From: Panax quinquefolius
Lineage: Eukaryota; Streptophyta; Magnoliopsida; Apiales; Araliaceae
Reading direction: 5' to 3'
Assembly (NCBI GenBank): GCA_020205615.1
Contig: CM035165.1
Location: forward strand, 90,272,005 to 90,336,004
Length of the DNA stretch: 64,000 bases
Below the pieces are notes generated by a model. That model was not told where the DNA came from and ran no database searches. It saw only the letters and a program-made list of their open reading frames with translations. The translations under genes and the position numbers were made by a program. This document shows positions 34,236 to 45,129 of this stretch, piece by piece (within the stretch, counting starts at the first letter, position 1; every line of letters begins with the position of its first letter).

Positions 34236-35368
34236 TTATATATGGATTTTAGGCACAAGAAGCAAGTGTTGGATTCGTGGAATTATTAACCCAGATTTCT
34301 CAGTCATATCCAAGTCACCAGTTGAAATCCCACTCGGTAGCTCCCAATCAAAGCAATGCAACAACTGAGCCAACACAAATTGAATGTTGATCAATCCTAG
34401 CTGCATTCCAGGGCACCCTCTTCTACCTGACCCAAATGGTAAGAGCTGGAAATCACGTCCTCGAAGATCTATTTTGCTCCTAGTAAACCTCTTAGGAAGG
34501 AATTCTTCAACGTCTTCAGACCACACATTAGGATCTCGTCGTAAGGCCCAAGCATTTACGATTACTCGTGATTTCTTAGGTATGTAATACCCGTCGATCA
34601 CAATATCCTCCCTAAACTCATGAGGACCCAATAATGGTGCAATAGGATGCAGTCTTAAACCTTCTTTAACCACCATATATAGGTATTCTAACTTTGGCAG
34701 ATTAGTCTCCTCCACCATTCGATCAAGTCCTACAATGGTATTTACTTCCTCTTGACACTTTTCATCACCCTTGGATTCCTTTATGAGTTCTGCTAGTATC
34801 CATTTGATGGAGGTATATGAAGTATCGATCGCTGCTGTGATAATGTCTACAATGATAGATTTAATATCGACCTGTCAATTGCTTTAGCTAACTCGTGATG
34901 GGTGCTTGTGGATTTTTTCATCAATGATAGCATTTCATCAACAAAGTCGGTATTTTCCTTTTGAAGGCCATTACTTGCGTTTTGTTCATGCTCATCAATA
35001 ATTAGCTCCAACATTTTGTCAAGTTTCTTGCCGGCTTCCTTAAAGCTTCGAGTCAATCCCTATATAGAGGAAATATATATGAGTATTTATGTTTTTGGTT
35101 ATTAAAATGTTAAAAATATATATAAACAAAATAAACTTTCTTTAAAAGTTTGTAGATATATATTAATACCCGAAAGGTCAGTGCCTGCCAGAAAAGACAA
35201 AATCTGCAAGATTGAACTTTCCAGCCAACAGGAAGGCCTCATTCATAATACCCTTGAGATCAAACCTATCACCTTTTCTACGTCCCAAAAGCAACCTATA
35301 AGTCATGTTCTCAATAAGATCAGCCACCTTTGCACTAATATCCACCACCTCACATTTAGCGGTGGCAT
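34236..35368 (-). pseudogene. Cytochrome P450 (CYP736A-like), copy B, 5' end deleted and frameshifted
   Basis: Exon 2 (about 35059-34236) is very similar to copy A and keeps KEGLR, FLPKRF (Glu of PERF changed to Lys) and FGSGRRGCPG. Two single-base losses relative to copy A, near 34770 and near 34868, break its frame. Of exon 1 only the last ~190 bases remain (about 35368-35170), reading CEVVDISAKVADLIENMTYR and then GIMNEAFLLAGKFNLADF. Everything upstream, about 660 bases including the start codon, the anchor and the TATA region, has been deleted: 'GCGGTGGCATGTG' joins exon 1 directly to sequence matching 9268 of copy A. This copy cannot give an enzyme. It is useful because it shows the intact reading of the exon 1 end that is garbled in copy A. 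Confidence 0.92.
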
Positions 35369-36402
35369 GTGTAAGAGAATGTTCCTGAGTTAGAACTCTT
35401 CCCAACATCATGAGTTCTTATTTATTTATTTTCAAGATAGGCCTAAGTGTTAAGAGTCAATGGAGGCCATGCATGTAGCCTCTGATATTGACCGCTTGTA
35501 CGTACCCTCTAAACTTAGTTATTCATCACCCACCTACCACAGATTTTACATCAATAATCAATAACTATATATAATAAGGCAGTAATAGATTTTATGAATT
35601 AATTTTATGAGTCTTTTAGTTGATCACGAGTCAATTATTTATGACTAGAATTAGAAATAAAAAATTTTGGTTTGTTTATGGATTATAAAATATGATTATG
35701 GTTCTTTCTAAGAACTAATTCAAAACATACAACTTGTTTTTTAATGAGTTGAATCATTTGCAACTAAACGATTATGTGTCAATATAGGTCAACTCATTTT
35801 TAAATTTAAAACATAACGTACTATTATTATGACCAAATGAAGTAAATTACTTAATATATTAATTTTTTATAATATTCGTTCAATTTCTCTTTCTAATTTT
35901 TTTGAACATATTTTCTCTCTAAAAAAAATTCCGACTCCGGGACAATGTGACGCGATCACTTGTTTATATTTCTTAGTTATTAACTTATTACATTTGTCTT
36001 TAGCTAAAAAAATAAATAAATAAATTGACAAAACTGAAGGAGCTATAAAGCCAGAAAAAATGAACATGAAGCAACCTACAACTCAAATTTTATGCTATTT
36101 TTTTTCCAAATCTAAAAGATATGAAGAAGGAAATACAATAGGAAATATAAAAAACATATAAAAATAAATATAAAATATAAAAGAAATACTTGTAGCAAAT
36201 TGAAAACAAAGCTAAAATGACAAGAATAGGAACTGAGAAGGTTAAAAAAAGTAGTGGAATAATAACACATGATCAGAGGGTAGCAAAAAAAAAATTCCCA
36301 AGGCCTTTTGGCAGACGACTTATAATCCAACTTACACCTAGATTTATATAGAGATCGAAATAGAAAGAGAGAGAATACATAGATTGGTTTTTTTATTAGT
36401 TA
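35369..36402. other. Upstream region of P450 copy B
   Basis: Matches 9268-10279 and 12020-12855 plus 15344-15482. It carries neither hAT insertion, so it serves as the empty-site reference for both. No gene. Confidence 0.8.
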
Positions 36403-37813
36403 GAATGGCAGCTCTCCAATTCTTCACACCCATTTTTAAAAGCTCGTCTCTAAAATTTATTTTTCACCAATTAAATCCTTAAAGGACATTTTTTGACATT
36501 TCAGTTCTTTTACCCGATTTGAACCCTACCCATTTTGACCAAATTTTGTTCCACCCGACCTAGTTTAACCCAATGCCAATTTCACCAATTATTTTTTTAA
36601 AAAAAAACTAAAAAGTTTTAAATTATTATAAAAGTAAATGATATTTTGAAAATAATATTTTATTTTAAAATATTAATAATAATTATTATTTTAAATATTC
36701 TTAAAAATAATTATTATTTTCAGGAAAAATATTAGAAGCTTTTATGTTTTTCATAAAATGAGTAAAGTTTCATAAAATAAAGATTCAAAAAATTAAATAA
36801 GAAAATAAAACTTTATTTTCAAAGAAATAGATTTTTTTTCATTTTTTTGTAACACTTTATTTTTAGAAGGAAAAATTGGTTTTGTCTTTACCATTATTAT
36901 ATGTATTCTTAATATTAGAGTTTTTAAAAACAAAACTAAAAATAGAAATTAAAATAAAAAAACATTAAAAGATAAATAAAAAGCTGATTCATTTCTAAAA
37001 AAACAAATTAAAAAGTTTTTTAAAAATTATTATTTTCAAGAAAAAATTAGAAAATTTTTATATTTAAAAATGAGTAAAGTTTTATAAAATATTGATTAAA
37101 AAATAAAACAACAAAATACAACTTTATTTTTAGTAAAAAATAGAAATATTTTTTTAAAAAAATTAGTAAATTTCATAAAATATAGATTAAAAAATAAAAT
37201 TAGAAAACTTTATTTTCATTAAAAATATAATTTTTATATTTTTTAAACGATGTGTATATTTTCCTAAAATTAATTAAGAATTAGAAATTTTAAACTTTAA
37301 TTTTTGAATCTATATTTTATGAAACTTCACTCAATTTAGGAAAAAAATAAAAGTTTCTAATATTTTTTCTAAAATTAATAACTATTTTTAAATCTTTTAA
37401 AATTTTAATTTATTTTAAAATATAAAAAATAAATATTATATAAAAATAATATTTTATTTTATAATATTAAAATAAATTATTATTTTTGAAAAATATTATT
37501 TTATTTTAAAATATTATAATTAATTAATATTTTAAAATATTAAAAAAAGTATTATTTTAAAAATAATATTTTATTTTTAAATATTTAAAATAATAATTTG
37601 AAAATAATTAATTGGTAAAATTGGGTTCGGGTCAAACTGGGCATCTTGATTGGGTAAAAATTTGGTCTAAATGGGTCGGATTGGGGTCAAATTTGGTAAA
37701 AGAAACGAAAATGTCAAAACATATCGTTTAAGGGCCTAATTAGCGTAAAAATGAATTTTGGGGAAGACTTTAAAAGTGAGTGACATAACTTGGAGGGACA
37801 AAAGTAACATTCA
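36403..37813. mobile_element. AT-rich fold-back element, copy in unit B
   Basis: It has the same inverted arms and AT-rich core as 15483-16950, without interruption. Non-coding. Confidence 0.7.
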
Positions 37814-38095
37814 ATCTTTCAATTATGAAGAAGGAGACGGAGAAGTCGATGTGAGAGGAGAAATTGTATTCTTTTGATTTTAGTTCGAACAAATTAAAAA
37901 TAGGTTCAAATCAAGTTAATCGGTCTTGATTGTTTGTTTATCTTTTAAGAAATACGGGTCTAAATTTTAACCTACTTAGATAATTTAAAGTACTTATTAA
38001 CCAAATTCATATGGTCCAAGTAAATTTTGATTGGGCTACCAATTTGTAAGCCAAATTTTCGTGCCTATTCAAGACTATATATATTTTAGATACAA
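37814..38095. other. Right end of duplication unit B
   Basis: Matches 16951-17231. It ends '...TAGATACAA', directly followed by the gypsy LTR at 38096. No gene. Confidence 0.7.
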
Positions 38096-38629
38096 TGTGA
38101 GACCCCAATTTTATGAATAAAAGTATTCAATTTTTCTATTTTGGCAAATAGTTAAATTGATAAAAGTTTAAAGTTAAGGGTAATATGTGAATTTTTTTTT
38201 TTTGCAAAGTAAGCAAGTTGATATAAAATATTCGTTGTTTGTTTGGGAAATATTCGATTAATGGAGAATATTCTTTTTTGTTTGGGAATATCCGTGACGA
38301 CTTCAGACAATCATGGTGGACCCCACAACGGAATTATTGTCGGATTGAGAAAACAACAAAAATATTTTATTGAAAATAACGGCGGAAGTTTTACCATTAA
38401 TACTGTTGAACTACTCGGTAGTAAAAGTACAGTAATACGCGTGATTTTATAGTAGCACACGGTATTGATTATTGATGCTTATGTGATAAGTCACTCAGTT
38501 TTATTTTATTGGTATTACTAGTATATGCCCATGCCTGAAGGCACAACGTAAAAAATAATTAAATTAAAATTCGAAAAATATTACATTACCACATACCACC
38601 ACAATTCACCATTAATACATAGTCAATCA

Positions 38630-39125
38630 TCAACACATGTCCAACTACCAAAATATCAAGCTAATTGGTACTAATTTCCAAAAAAAATGATAGAATTTCC
38701 TTTCAAAATAGATATTTAAAAAATTCTAAACCTGTCTACAAAACTTACAATCATCAACACATATCTAACCACCAAAATATCAAGCTAGTCGCTGCTAATT
38801 TTTAAAAATTCAATGTAATTTCTTTAAAAATGTACATCCGCACAAATATAAACCTGTGTATAAAACTTACAATCATCCATACATATCCAAACCACCAAAA
38901 AAACAATTATTCCATACTCAAAATCATCATAACCATGTAGAATTAGTTAACTTTATAAAATACAGAACAAAAAAAATACATACATGAAGAAATTAATACA
39001 TACTCAATCATCAACACATCTAACCACCAAAACATCAAGCTAATCGCTACTAATTTCGAGAAATTTCGGCAGAGTTTCCTTTAAAAATAGATATACAGAA
39101 AAATCTAAACCTGTTTACCTAAAAA
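38630..39125. repeat. ~130-bp direct repeats near the Helitron 3' end
   Basis: Three imperfect units start near 38630, 38755 and 39005, each with 'CATCAACACAT.T..AACCACC/TACC', 'ATCAAGCTA.T.G' and '..CTAAACCTGT.TAC'. Subterminal repeats like these often occur in Helitron families. Confidence 0.75.
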
Positions 39126-39689
39126 ACCATCATTCCATACCCAAAATCATCATAACCAAGTATAATTAGCTAACTTTACAAAAGGCAGAATACAAAAAAT
39201 ACATACATGCAGAAAATAGAGAAACTAAGACCCTTTACTTTACAACTTACACCAAGTATATTCTTTACAGCTTACATCATGTATCCTTCAATATATACCT
39301 GAAAATAATTGAAATTTAAAAATTATCGAAATATGTGAGTTAAAATAAAACAATTATAAATCCGAAACAAATGAGCACACATATTTGTATGTAGGGGAAT
39401 GATTTAGATTGATCATAAAGAAGAATTTAGAGAGATTGTAACAAATAATCAATTTTTTAAGGAAAAATATGGACTTACAATTAAATAAAGTTTTCTTAGT
39501 ACTATCTCAACGAACAATTCATTTGCTTAAAACCTTCACACATTTTATCTGCAGCTAAAAAAGTAATTATTTCTCCTGAGTAATATTCAAAGGTCGCAAA
39601 GATTTATATCACTGATGTAACAAAAGCTTAAAGGCTACAAAGCAACAGAATAACACAAAACTTAAAATATTTTAAATTTAATAACATAC

Positions 39690-40520
39690 AAATCCATTGT
39701 AAAAATAAAGAAAAAATAATAGGATTAAAAGTGATACCAGTTTGCAATTTATATTTTTTGTTCCTTGGGTAGAAGAGGTTGATTTTTGTTTCCCCTTAAA
39801 TTTAGCATTCGCCAAAGCATCAGCCTTTTTTTTTCCTTCTAGGTAAGAACACGATAAAAAAATAAGTAATATTAAATGAAACAAACCAAAAACATGTTGA
39901 CAAATCAAACGATCTACATAAAACAAAACTTAAAATTTTTAAATTCAATAACATCCAAATCCATTGTAAAAACAGAGAGAAGAATATGATTAAAAGTGAT
40001 ACCAGTTGGCAATATTTATTTTTTCTTCCTTGAGTAGAAGAAGTAGCTTTTTGTTTTCCCTTAAATTTGGTATTCGCCAAAGCATCAGTCCTTTTTTTCT
40101 CCTTCTGTGTAAGAAAACGCTACTTAAAAGCAAAAAAAAAGAAGAAAAAAATGAATGAGAAATAGGTGTGAGTATACACTACCTCACGTAAACGGAGACA
40201 ATTTAGTCCATACTCATTGCGAATTATTACTCCTACATTCTTATGACGAAGTCTTCGAACCTGTAGACAAAAGAATGTTGAATAGTAAATAAGCTGGTAA
40301 AAAGATAAGATAAAAATTAAGAAAATGATGAGTAAGAAATTATTATCATACGGTGTTTTCTAGGTGGTCATCCATCTGTCATGACATTAATGAAAATAAA
40401 TAAGTTATTAAAAAATCAATAAGGTATATTTAGAGAGAGTTAATCGGATGATAAACTTACACTACTAATAAATATAACAACATCATCCATCGGGTCGATG
40501 ATTGTGCGGTTGAAACTATT
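39690..40520 (-). pseudogene. Exon-like fragments of an unidentified gene inside the Helitron
   Basis: On the minus strand several short coding-like segments are bordered by splice-like signals. One near 40520-40455 reads EYNSFNRTIIDPMDDVV and ends with GTAAGT. One at about 40262-40184 reads RRLRHKNVGVIIRNEYG. A lysine-rich exon is present twice, at about 40105-40010 and 39840-39745, each with DALAN(T/A)KFKGKQK followed by a serine/threonine-rich part. The two copies, with their flanking intron, form a ~240-bp direct repeat. I do not recognise the parent gene. The lysine-rich exon could belong to a nuclear protein, but that is a guess. There is no start codon in context and no continuous frame, so this is a captured fragment. 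Confidence 0.5.
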
Positions 40521-41822
40521 GTACTCTACATAGTAAATTTCATAAGCTATGGATAATGAACATCAATTACATAATACATAAGCTATGGATAATGATATTT
40601 CATAAGCTATGGATAATGATATTTTAAAAAAGTACATGCATTTGTTAATTTTTTTTGTTTACGTAAATTATATGTTATTTCATTATTTAAAAAAAGTAAT
40701 TGGCTAGCAAAACGCGCTCCTTTCATTTATTATTTCATTAGTTTTCTATCGTTTGTATTCATTCCTGTTGATATAATCTAGTTTAAATTTTATATCCTTA
40801 TTGTTGATATAATCTAGTTTAAATTTTATATTTATGTTGATATATCCTTCACTTTAGCACCCAGAGAATGAAGGTTGGCTGTTTGGGTTCACTAAGTTTA
40901 TTTTTTAATATTTTGCTTTCATATCTGTCACTTATTGGAGTATTTTTTACAACTTCAAGATTCAAGGTTGTTGGTTGAGATACATGCTCTTCTAATTTTG
41001 ATATTGAAGTGGGTGCAAGGACACCATGTGGTGGTTCAGGAAGTTATATCAAGTGTGAGAATTAGAATCAACTGGAATCATTGTTTCTATTTCCTTAGAT
41101 CACACTAATCTAAGAAAAATATGGTTATGAAGTTGGTATAGCAAATCAGTTCATAAGTAACACACGTTAACATGATGCTAACTAATCAAAAAAGATCAAA
41201 TCATATACTACAAATATATATTACAACCACTTTGTTATGTATAAAAACATCTTATATATAAAAACATCTTCCATCATATCTAACTCTAATTTAGAATCTT
41301 TACTACAGATTCTCATTTGCCAAACAGAAGATATATACCAGAACATCTTGCATTCAAATGTAATAAGCATTTAATTTGTTTGGGAGGTATGCTTTTGTAT
41401 AGATTTGATTGATCCTAATTGGCAATTTAGTCTTAATTCTCTCCCTATTGAGGGATCCAGCGATCTTTATTTTTTTAATGGATGATTGGAGATTTTTCAT
41501 GATATGATGTGGAAAAGAATGTTTTAGAACCAATCCAAACAAACTCATCATTCTCCATTCCTTCAAAGAAAATAGATAAATAATAAGTTACCTCTCAACA
41601 AAGACAGTAGTGTGGTAATGGTGTCACTCACCCTCTCAACAAAGACCGCAAAAAGGAAGAGAGATTATGGGAGTGAGGCAAAAAAAGTGGACGTTTCACA
41701 CCTGCTAATCAGGCCGGCTCACCTATCTTACTAACCCACCACCCTTTTTATCTACACCTCACCTAACCACCCACCACCCTCCGTTTTCCAGCCCCCGAAT
41801 TTTGGTAAAACAACCATTATTA
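40521..41822. other. Helitron interior, non-coding
   Basis: AT-rich; a short direct repeat 'ATAATCTAGTTTAAATTTTATAT' type phrase occurs at about 40777 and 40808, and 'ATAAGCTATGGATAATGA' occurs three times near 40543-40620. A 70-codon minus-strand frame at 41354-41566 has no recognisable motif. Confidence 0.5.
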
Positions 41823-42057
41823 CTCCCTCCATTCCTTTCAAATCAGTAATTTTTATCTGGATTTTTAAAAAATTATTTTGTTTAATATAATTTATAAACA
41901 TTAAATGAGTACAAATTTGTTTCTCTCATTTTTTTCAATTAATTTACTTTAATAAATTTTATCTTTTCTCTCATCTTTTTTTTCAATGAATTTAAAATGG
42001 ACAATATTGATATTTATTTCCAATTTAATCAACTACTTTTAAAACGAATGAAGAGAG
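41823..42057. mobile_element. Stowaway-like MITE nested in the Helitron
   Basis: 235 bp with terminal inverted repeats CTCCCTCCATTCCTTT at the left and the complement of AAAACGAATGAAGAGAG at the right, flanked by TA on both sides (41821-41822 and 42058-42059). The CTCCCTCC end and TA target duplication are typical for Stowaway (Tc1/mariner) MITEs. Confidence 0.85.
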
Positions 42058-42842
42058 TAATATTCGTTCTTCATTTTTACCTACACATAACTTTTCCGTT
42101 TCTAAAAAAGTCTTATAAAGATTTGAATTCTACCTACACATAATAAGATTTTGCAAATATGATTTTTAAGATAAACTTCCATTGTTGATGGGTACGAAGA
42201 AACACTAAAATGCAAACTTAGAATTAGAGAAATCTAGGTAGAATCTCACCTTTTCCTTGAATCCACCGGCCATTCATTGCAAAAAAAATAACTTTGAAAG
42301 TGAGAGAGCTTATTTCACCGCTTCAAAGATCGAAGATTAGAAGACCCAGAGCTCAGCTTATATATTTTTATATAAGTAGGCAGCCATTGATTTTTTCTGT
42401 TTGAGTATCAAATAAAGAGATTAATAGTGTACAGTTAACAAAATGAGGTTCAGTAAAATAAAGATGAAACCTTTTGATTACAAATGGGCATACAAATCAA
42501 TCACCCAAAAATAGAGAAAACCCAGAGATGAAAGCACCCACTGAAGTTTCAAAATTAATTTACAGGACAACTAATTTCAAATCATCAAAAATGAAGCAAC
42601 AATAAACACAAAATTTAAATTGAAAGCCTTTATGTTGCAAAATTTCAACTGAACCATTACTGGGTACTTACCAAAAACAGTCGCTTAGCAACCAAAGATA
42701 TCACCACTTATTATCAAAAGCACAGACGAAAGTGAGCACCGACGGACGTCGCTAGTCGCCGTCGTCACAAGATCGAGACGGAAGTGAGCACCGATCAGAG
42801 CATGAACAGAGAGTGGCGTTGGAAGAGAACGGCGGAAGGAAT

Positions 42843-42990
42843 AATTTTGATTTGGGGGGTTTGAAGGGAAGGAGACAGTAGAGTGTGAGGGATTTTGATT
42901 TGGGGGTTTTGAAGGAAGGAGACAAGAGAAAGCGAGGGATTTTGATTTGGGGGCTTTTGAAAGGGAAGGAGACTGATGAGTACACGGGAA
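42843..42990. repeat. Three ~50-bp tandem repeats near the Helitron 5' end
   Basis: Each unit contains 'ATTTTGATTTGGGGG' followed by 'TTTTGAAGG..AAGGAGAC'. The array makes the minus-strand frames at 42685-43101 look proline/serine-rich. These frames overlap a likely captured promoter or leader region and are not convincing genes. Confidence 0.85.
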
Positions 42991-44791
42991 GGAGAAAATT
43001 TTGGTTTGGGCGGCTAATTTTTGTTTTGTTTTGTCTGTAAGATGAAATATGGCCTTTAGATCAAGTAAGATGAAATCTGGGCCTTTATTGTGGTTTCTCA
43101 AATTTTAAGTGGGGATTGATTCAAAAATGGTCCTGTTTTATTATATAGATTAATGTAATAAAATAGAAAAGCTTTTTATATATAAAATGTAATACTTTTA
43201 TAAAGTTATTCTATAAATAGAATATATTATATTCTATTACGCATAGTGTTTTACATAGTAAAATCTTTTTATATAAAAATGTAATACTTTTATAAAGTTA
43301 TTCTATAAATAGAATATATTATATTTTATTATGCATAATGTTGCATAATATCTACATAGTATTTTTATAGTAAAATCTTTTTATATAAAATGTAATATTT
43401 TTATAAAGTTATTCTTTTATTAGATTATAAATAGAATATATTATGTTTTATTTAAAAGATTTTTTTTAAATATGGAATCGTCTGCTTAAAGTAAATCAAT
43501 CTGGACCATTCATGAATTAGTTACTATGCAGTCCATTCTTCTATAAATAGAAGCTCATTCATTCATTATTTCTTACTAATTCACTGAAACTCTAGAGAGA
43601 GAAACTATAGAGAGAAAGAAGAAAAGTGTTCTGCTACTTCACTACTTCTATATCCAAAGACTTTTCTTTCTAAGGTGAAGATAGGTGATGAAAATTATCT
43701 TCTTCCTAGGTGCGAAGAGGAATTTAGATTCACAATTGTGATTATGAATTATTCACATGATCGTGGACGGGAATTGTTGATTGATTTTACAGGGATAAAA
43801 TATTATTGGTGGACTTTTAACATAGAGAAGATAATAGTAATCTTATGGTCTATTGACTCTTCTAATGGATTGCTTCGTTTACCGCAACTATGGTTGAAAT
43901 TTTTTATCATCTATCATATGTTCTAAATCTCTGATTTATTATTGATGAAAGCTATTGATAATTTAATTATCTTTAGTCATGATATTCTTTACTGGGCTAG
44001 TTATGCTCACCCTTTCTGCTTCACAATTCCTTTCGTGTAATAAGAGTGTTGTTGTAAGAATGTCACGGTCGAGCGGGAATAACGGGGGGAATAAAACAAT
44101 GGTCTCTAGTCATGGAGGTTCTCTCCTAAACAAGATAGAAAAGTGTGTTGTATTCTATACAACATTTAGTAGTTATATTTGGTGAATCAAATAGGGTGAG
44201 GTGAACCCAACTTTAGAAGGTGTTTTGCCACTATTATACAAGATGTCTAATGACATATAACCTCGTGTTATCATAAGATAGGGTTGTGCGCATCCACTTG
44301 CTGAGTATATCTACGGGCACTACCTATATGATCTTAGAGTTTATTTGAAATATAATATTCACTTGGAAACAAAGTGGAGATAGTTATATGTCAAGAGAAG
44401 ACTCACCAGATTGTAAAGAAGATGATAGTAATCTTCTCATTTTTCTTCGGGGTCTATTGGGTCAACCAAGGATAATTTTGTGGCCATATGATATCTATTA
44501 TAACCTGTACGCATGGCCTCCCATGTACGAAGGTTCTCTTGAGCACTTCCCAAAGATTTTAATTTCTAAAATGCTTTTTGACTATACTTTTATGTAAAGT
44601 ACCATTGTAAGGTTGTGATCGAGGCACCACGAGAGTTACATACATTTGTATTAAAACTCATAGTTAATCGTGGTCGATTCTATATATACTGACATTTCAA
44701 CAAATTGTATAAATGAAGTCAGTATTTGAATTTTGTACCATGATATCGGTGACTCAAAATGGGTGATGTATACCGAATTTTGGGAAGGCCA

Positions 44792-45129
44792 CGGTTGGTA
44801 TCGAGCTTAGGGATATGGTCACGCATGAGATAAGAGTCTAGAACTCAGAGGAGGGAGAGACGAAAGTTATATACTTCACAAGTGTGTGACTTACCTAAGT
44901 CGAAATTGTTTACTTGATAAGTTGACAAATTGTGATATGTCAATTAACCTTTGTTTTGAAGATATATTCTAGAATGATATCCAAATACGTGAGATGAAAG
45001 CAATGGAAAAATCATGATATAGAGGATATAACCGGAAGGTACAATCCAAAAAGAAAGCAAGGTATTCTCATCTCTTCAATATCGTAATGCACGTAAATTT
45101 CGATGGCTAAATTTCATAAGGAGGGTGAT
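44792..45129 (+). mobile_element. Internal region of the gypsy array, first copy, with large deletion
   Basis: It begins with a damaged primer-binding site (TTGGTATCGAGC, one base short), continues with the gag leader, and then jumps to the last residues of pol and a polypurine tract (CATAAGGAGGGTGAT) before LTR 2. Only ~338 bases remain of an expected ~4.8 kb. No frame is open. Confidence 0.85.

Larger units (their letters stand above)
38518..43149 (-). mobile_element. Non-autonomous Helitron, 4632 bp
   Basis: On the minus strand it begins TCTATATAATAAAACAGG (43149) and ends GCATATACTAG (38518). A small hairpin (TGCCTGAAGGCA on the plus strand, 38532-38543) lies 14 bases before the 3' end. 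The host bases are A before TC and T after CTAG, as Helitrons require, and no target duplication exists. The joined flanks read GGTATTA|TTAATGTAAT, identical to the uninterrupted sister LTR at about 45550-45567, which proves both ends. No Rep/helicase frame is present. It contains exon-like segments, subterminal repeats and a nested MITE. Confidence 0.92.
38096..44791 (+). mobile_element. Ty3/gypsy LTR 1 of the tandem array, split by a Helitron
   Basis: It starts TGTGAGACCCC at 38096 and ends near 44791 just before a primer-binding site. The real LTR is 38096-38517 plus 43150-44791, about 2.06 kb, the same length as LTR 2. Three ~110-bp tandem units lie inside (about 43150-43470, each with 'TATAAAATGTAATACTTTTA' and 'AATAGAATATATTATATT'). 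The TGTGAGACCCC family is related to, but distinct from, the TGTAAGACCCC chromovirus LTR; both share the U3 start and the distal end. Small frames at 43675-44597 are inside the LTR and recur in LTR 2 and 3. Confidence 0.88.

Noticed and set aside
42685..43101. 138-codon minus-strand proline/serine-rich frame
   Set aside because: It overlaps a 50-bp tandem array at the Helitron 5' end, and composition explains the frame; a captured leader is more likely than a gene.
43675..44597. Set of short plus-strand frames that recur at 46100-46970 and 48490-48705
   Set aside because: Recurrence is due to LTR copies; the proteins have no domain and frames differ between copies.
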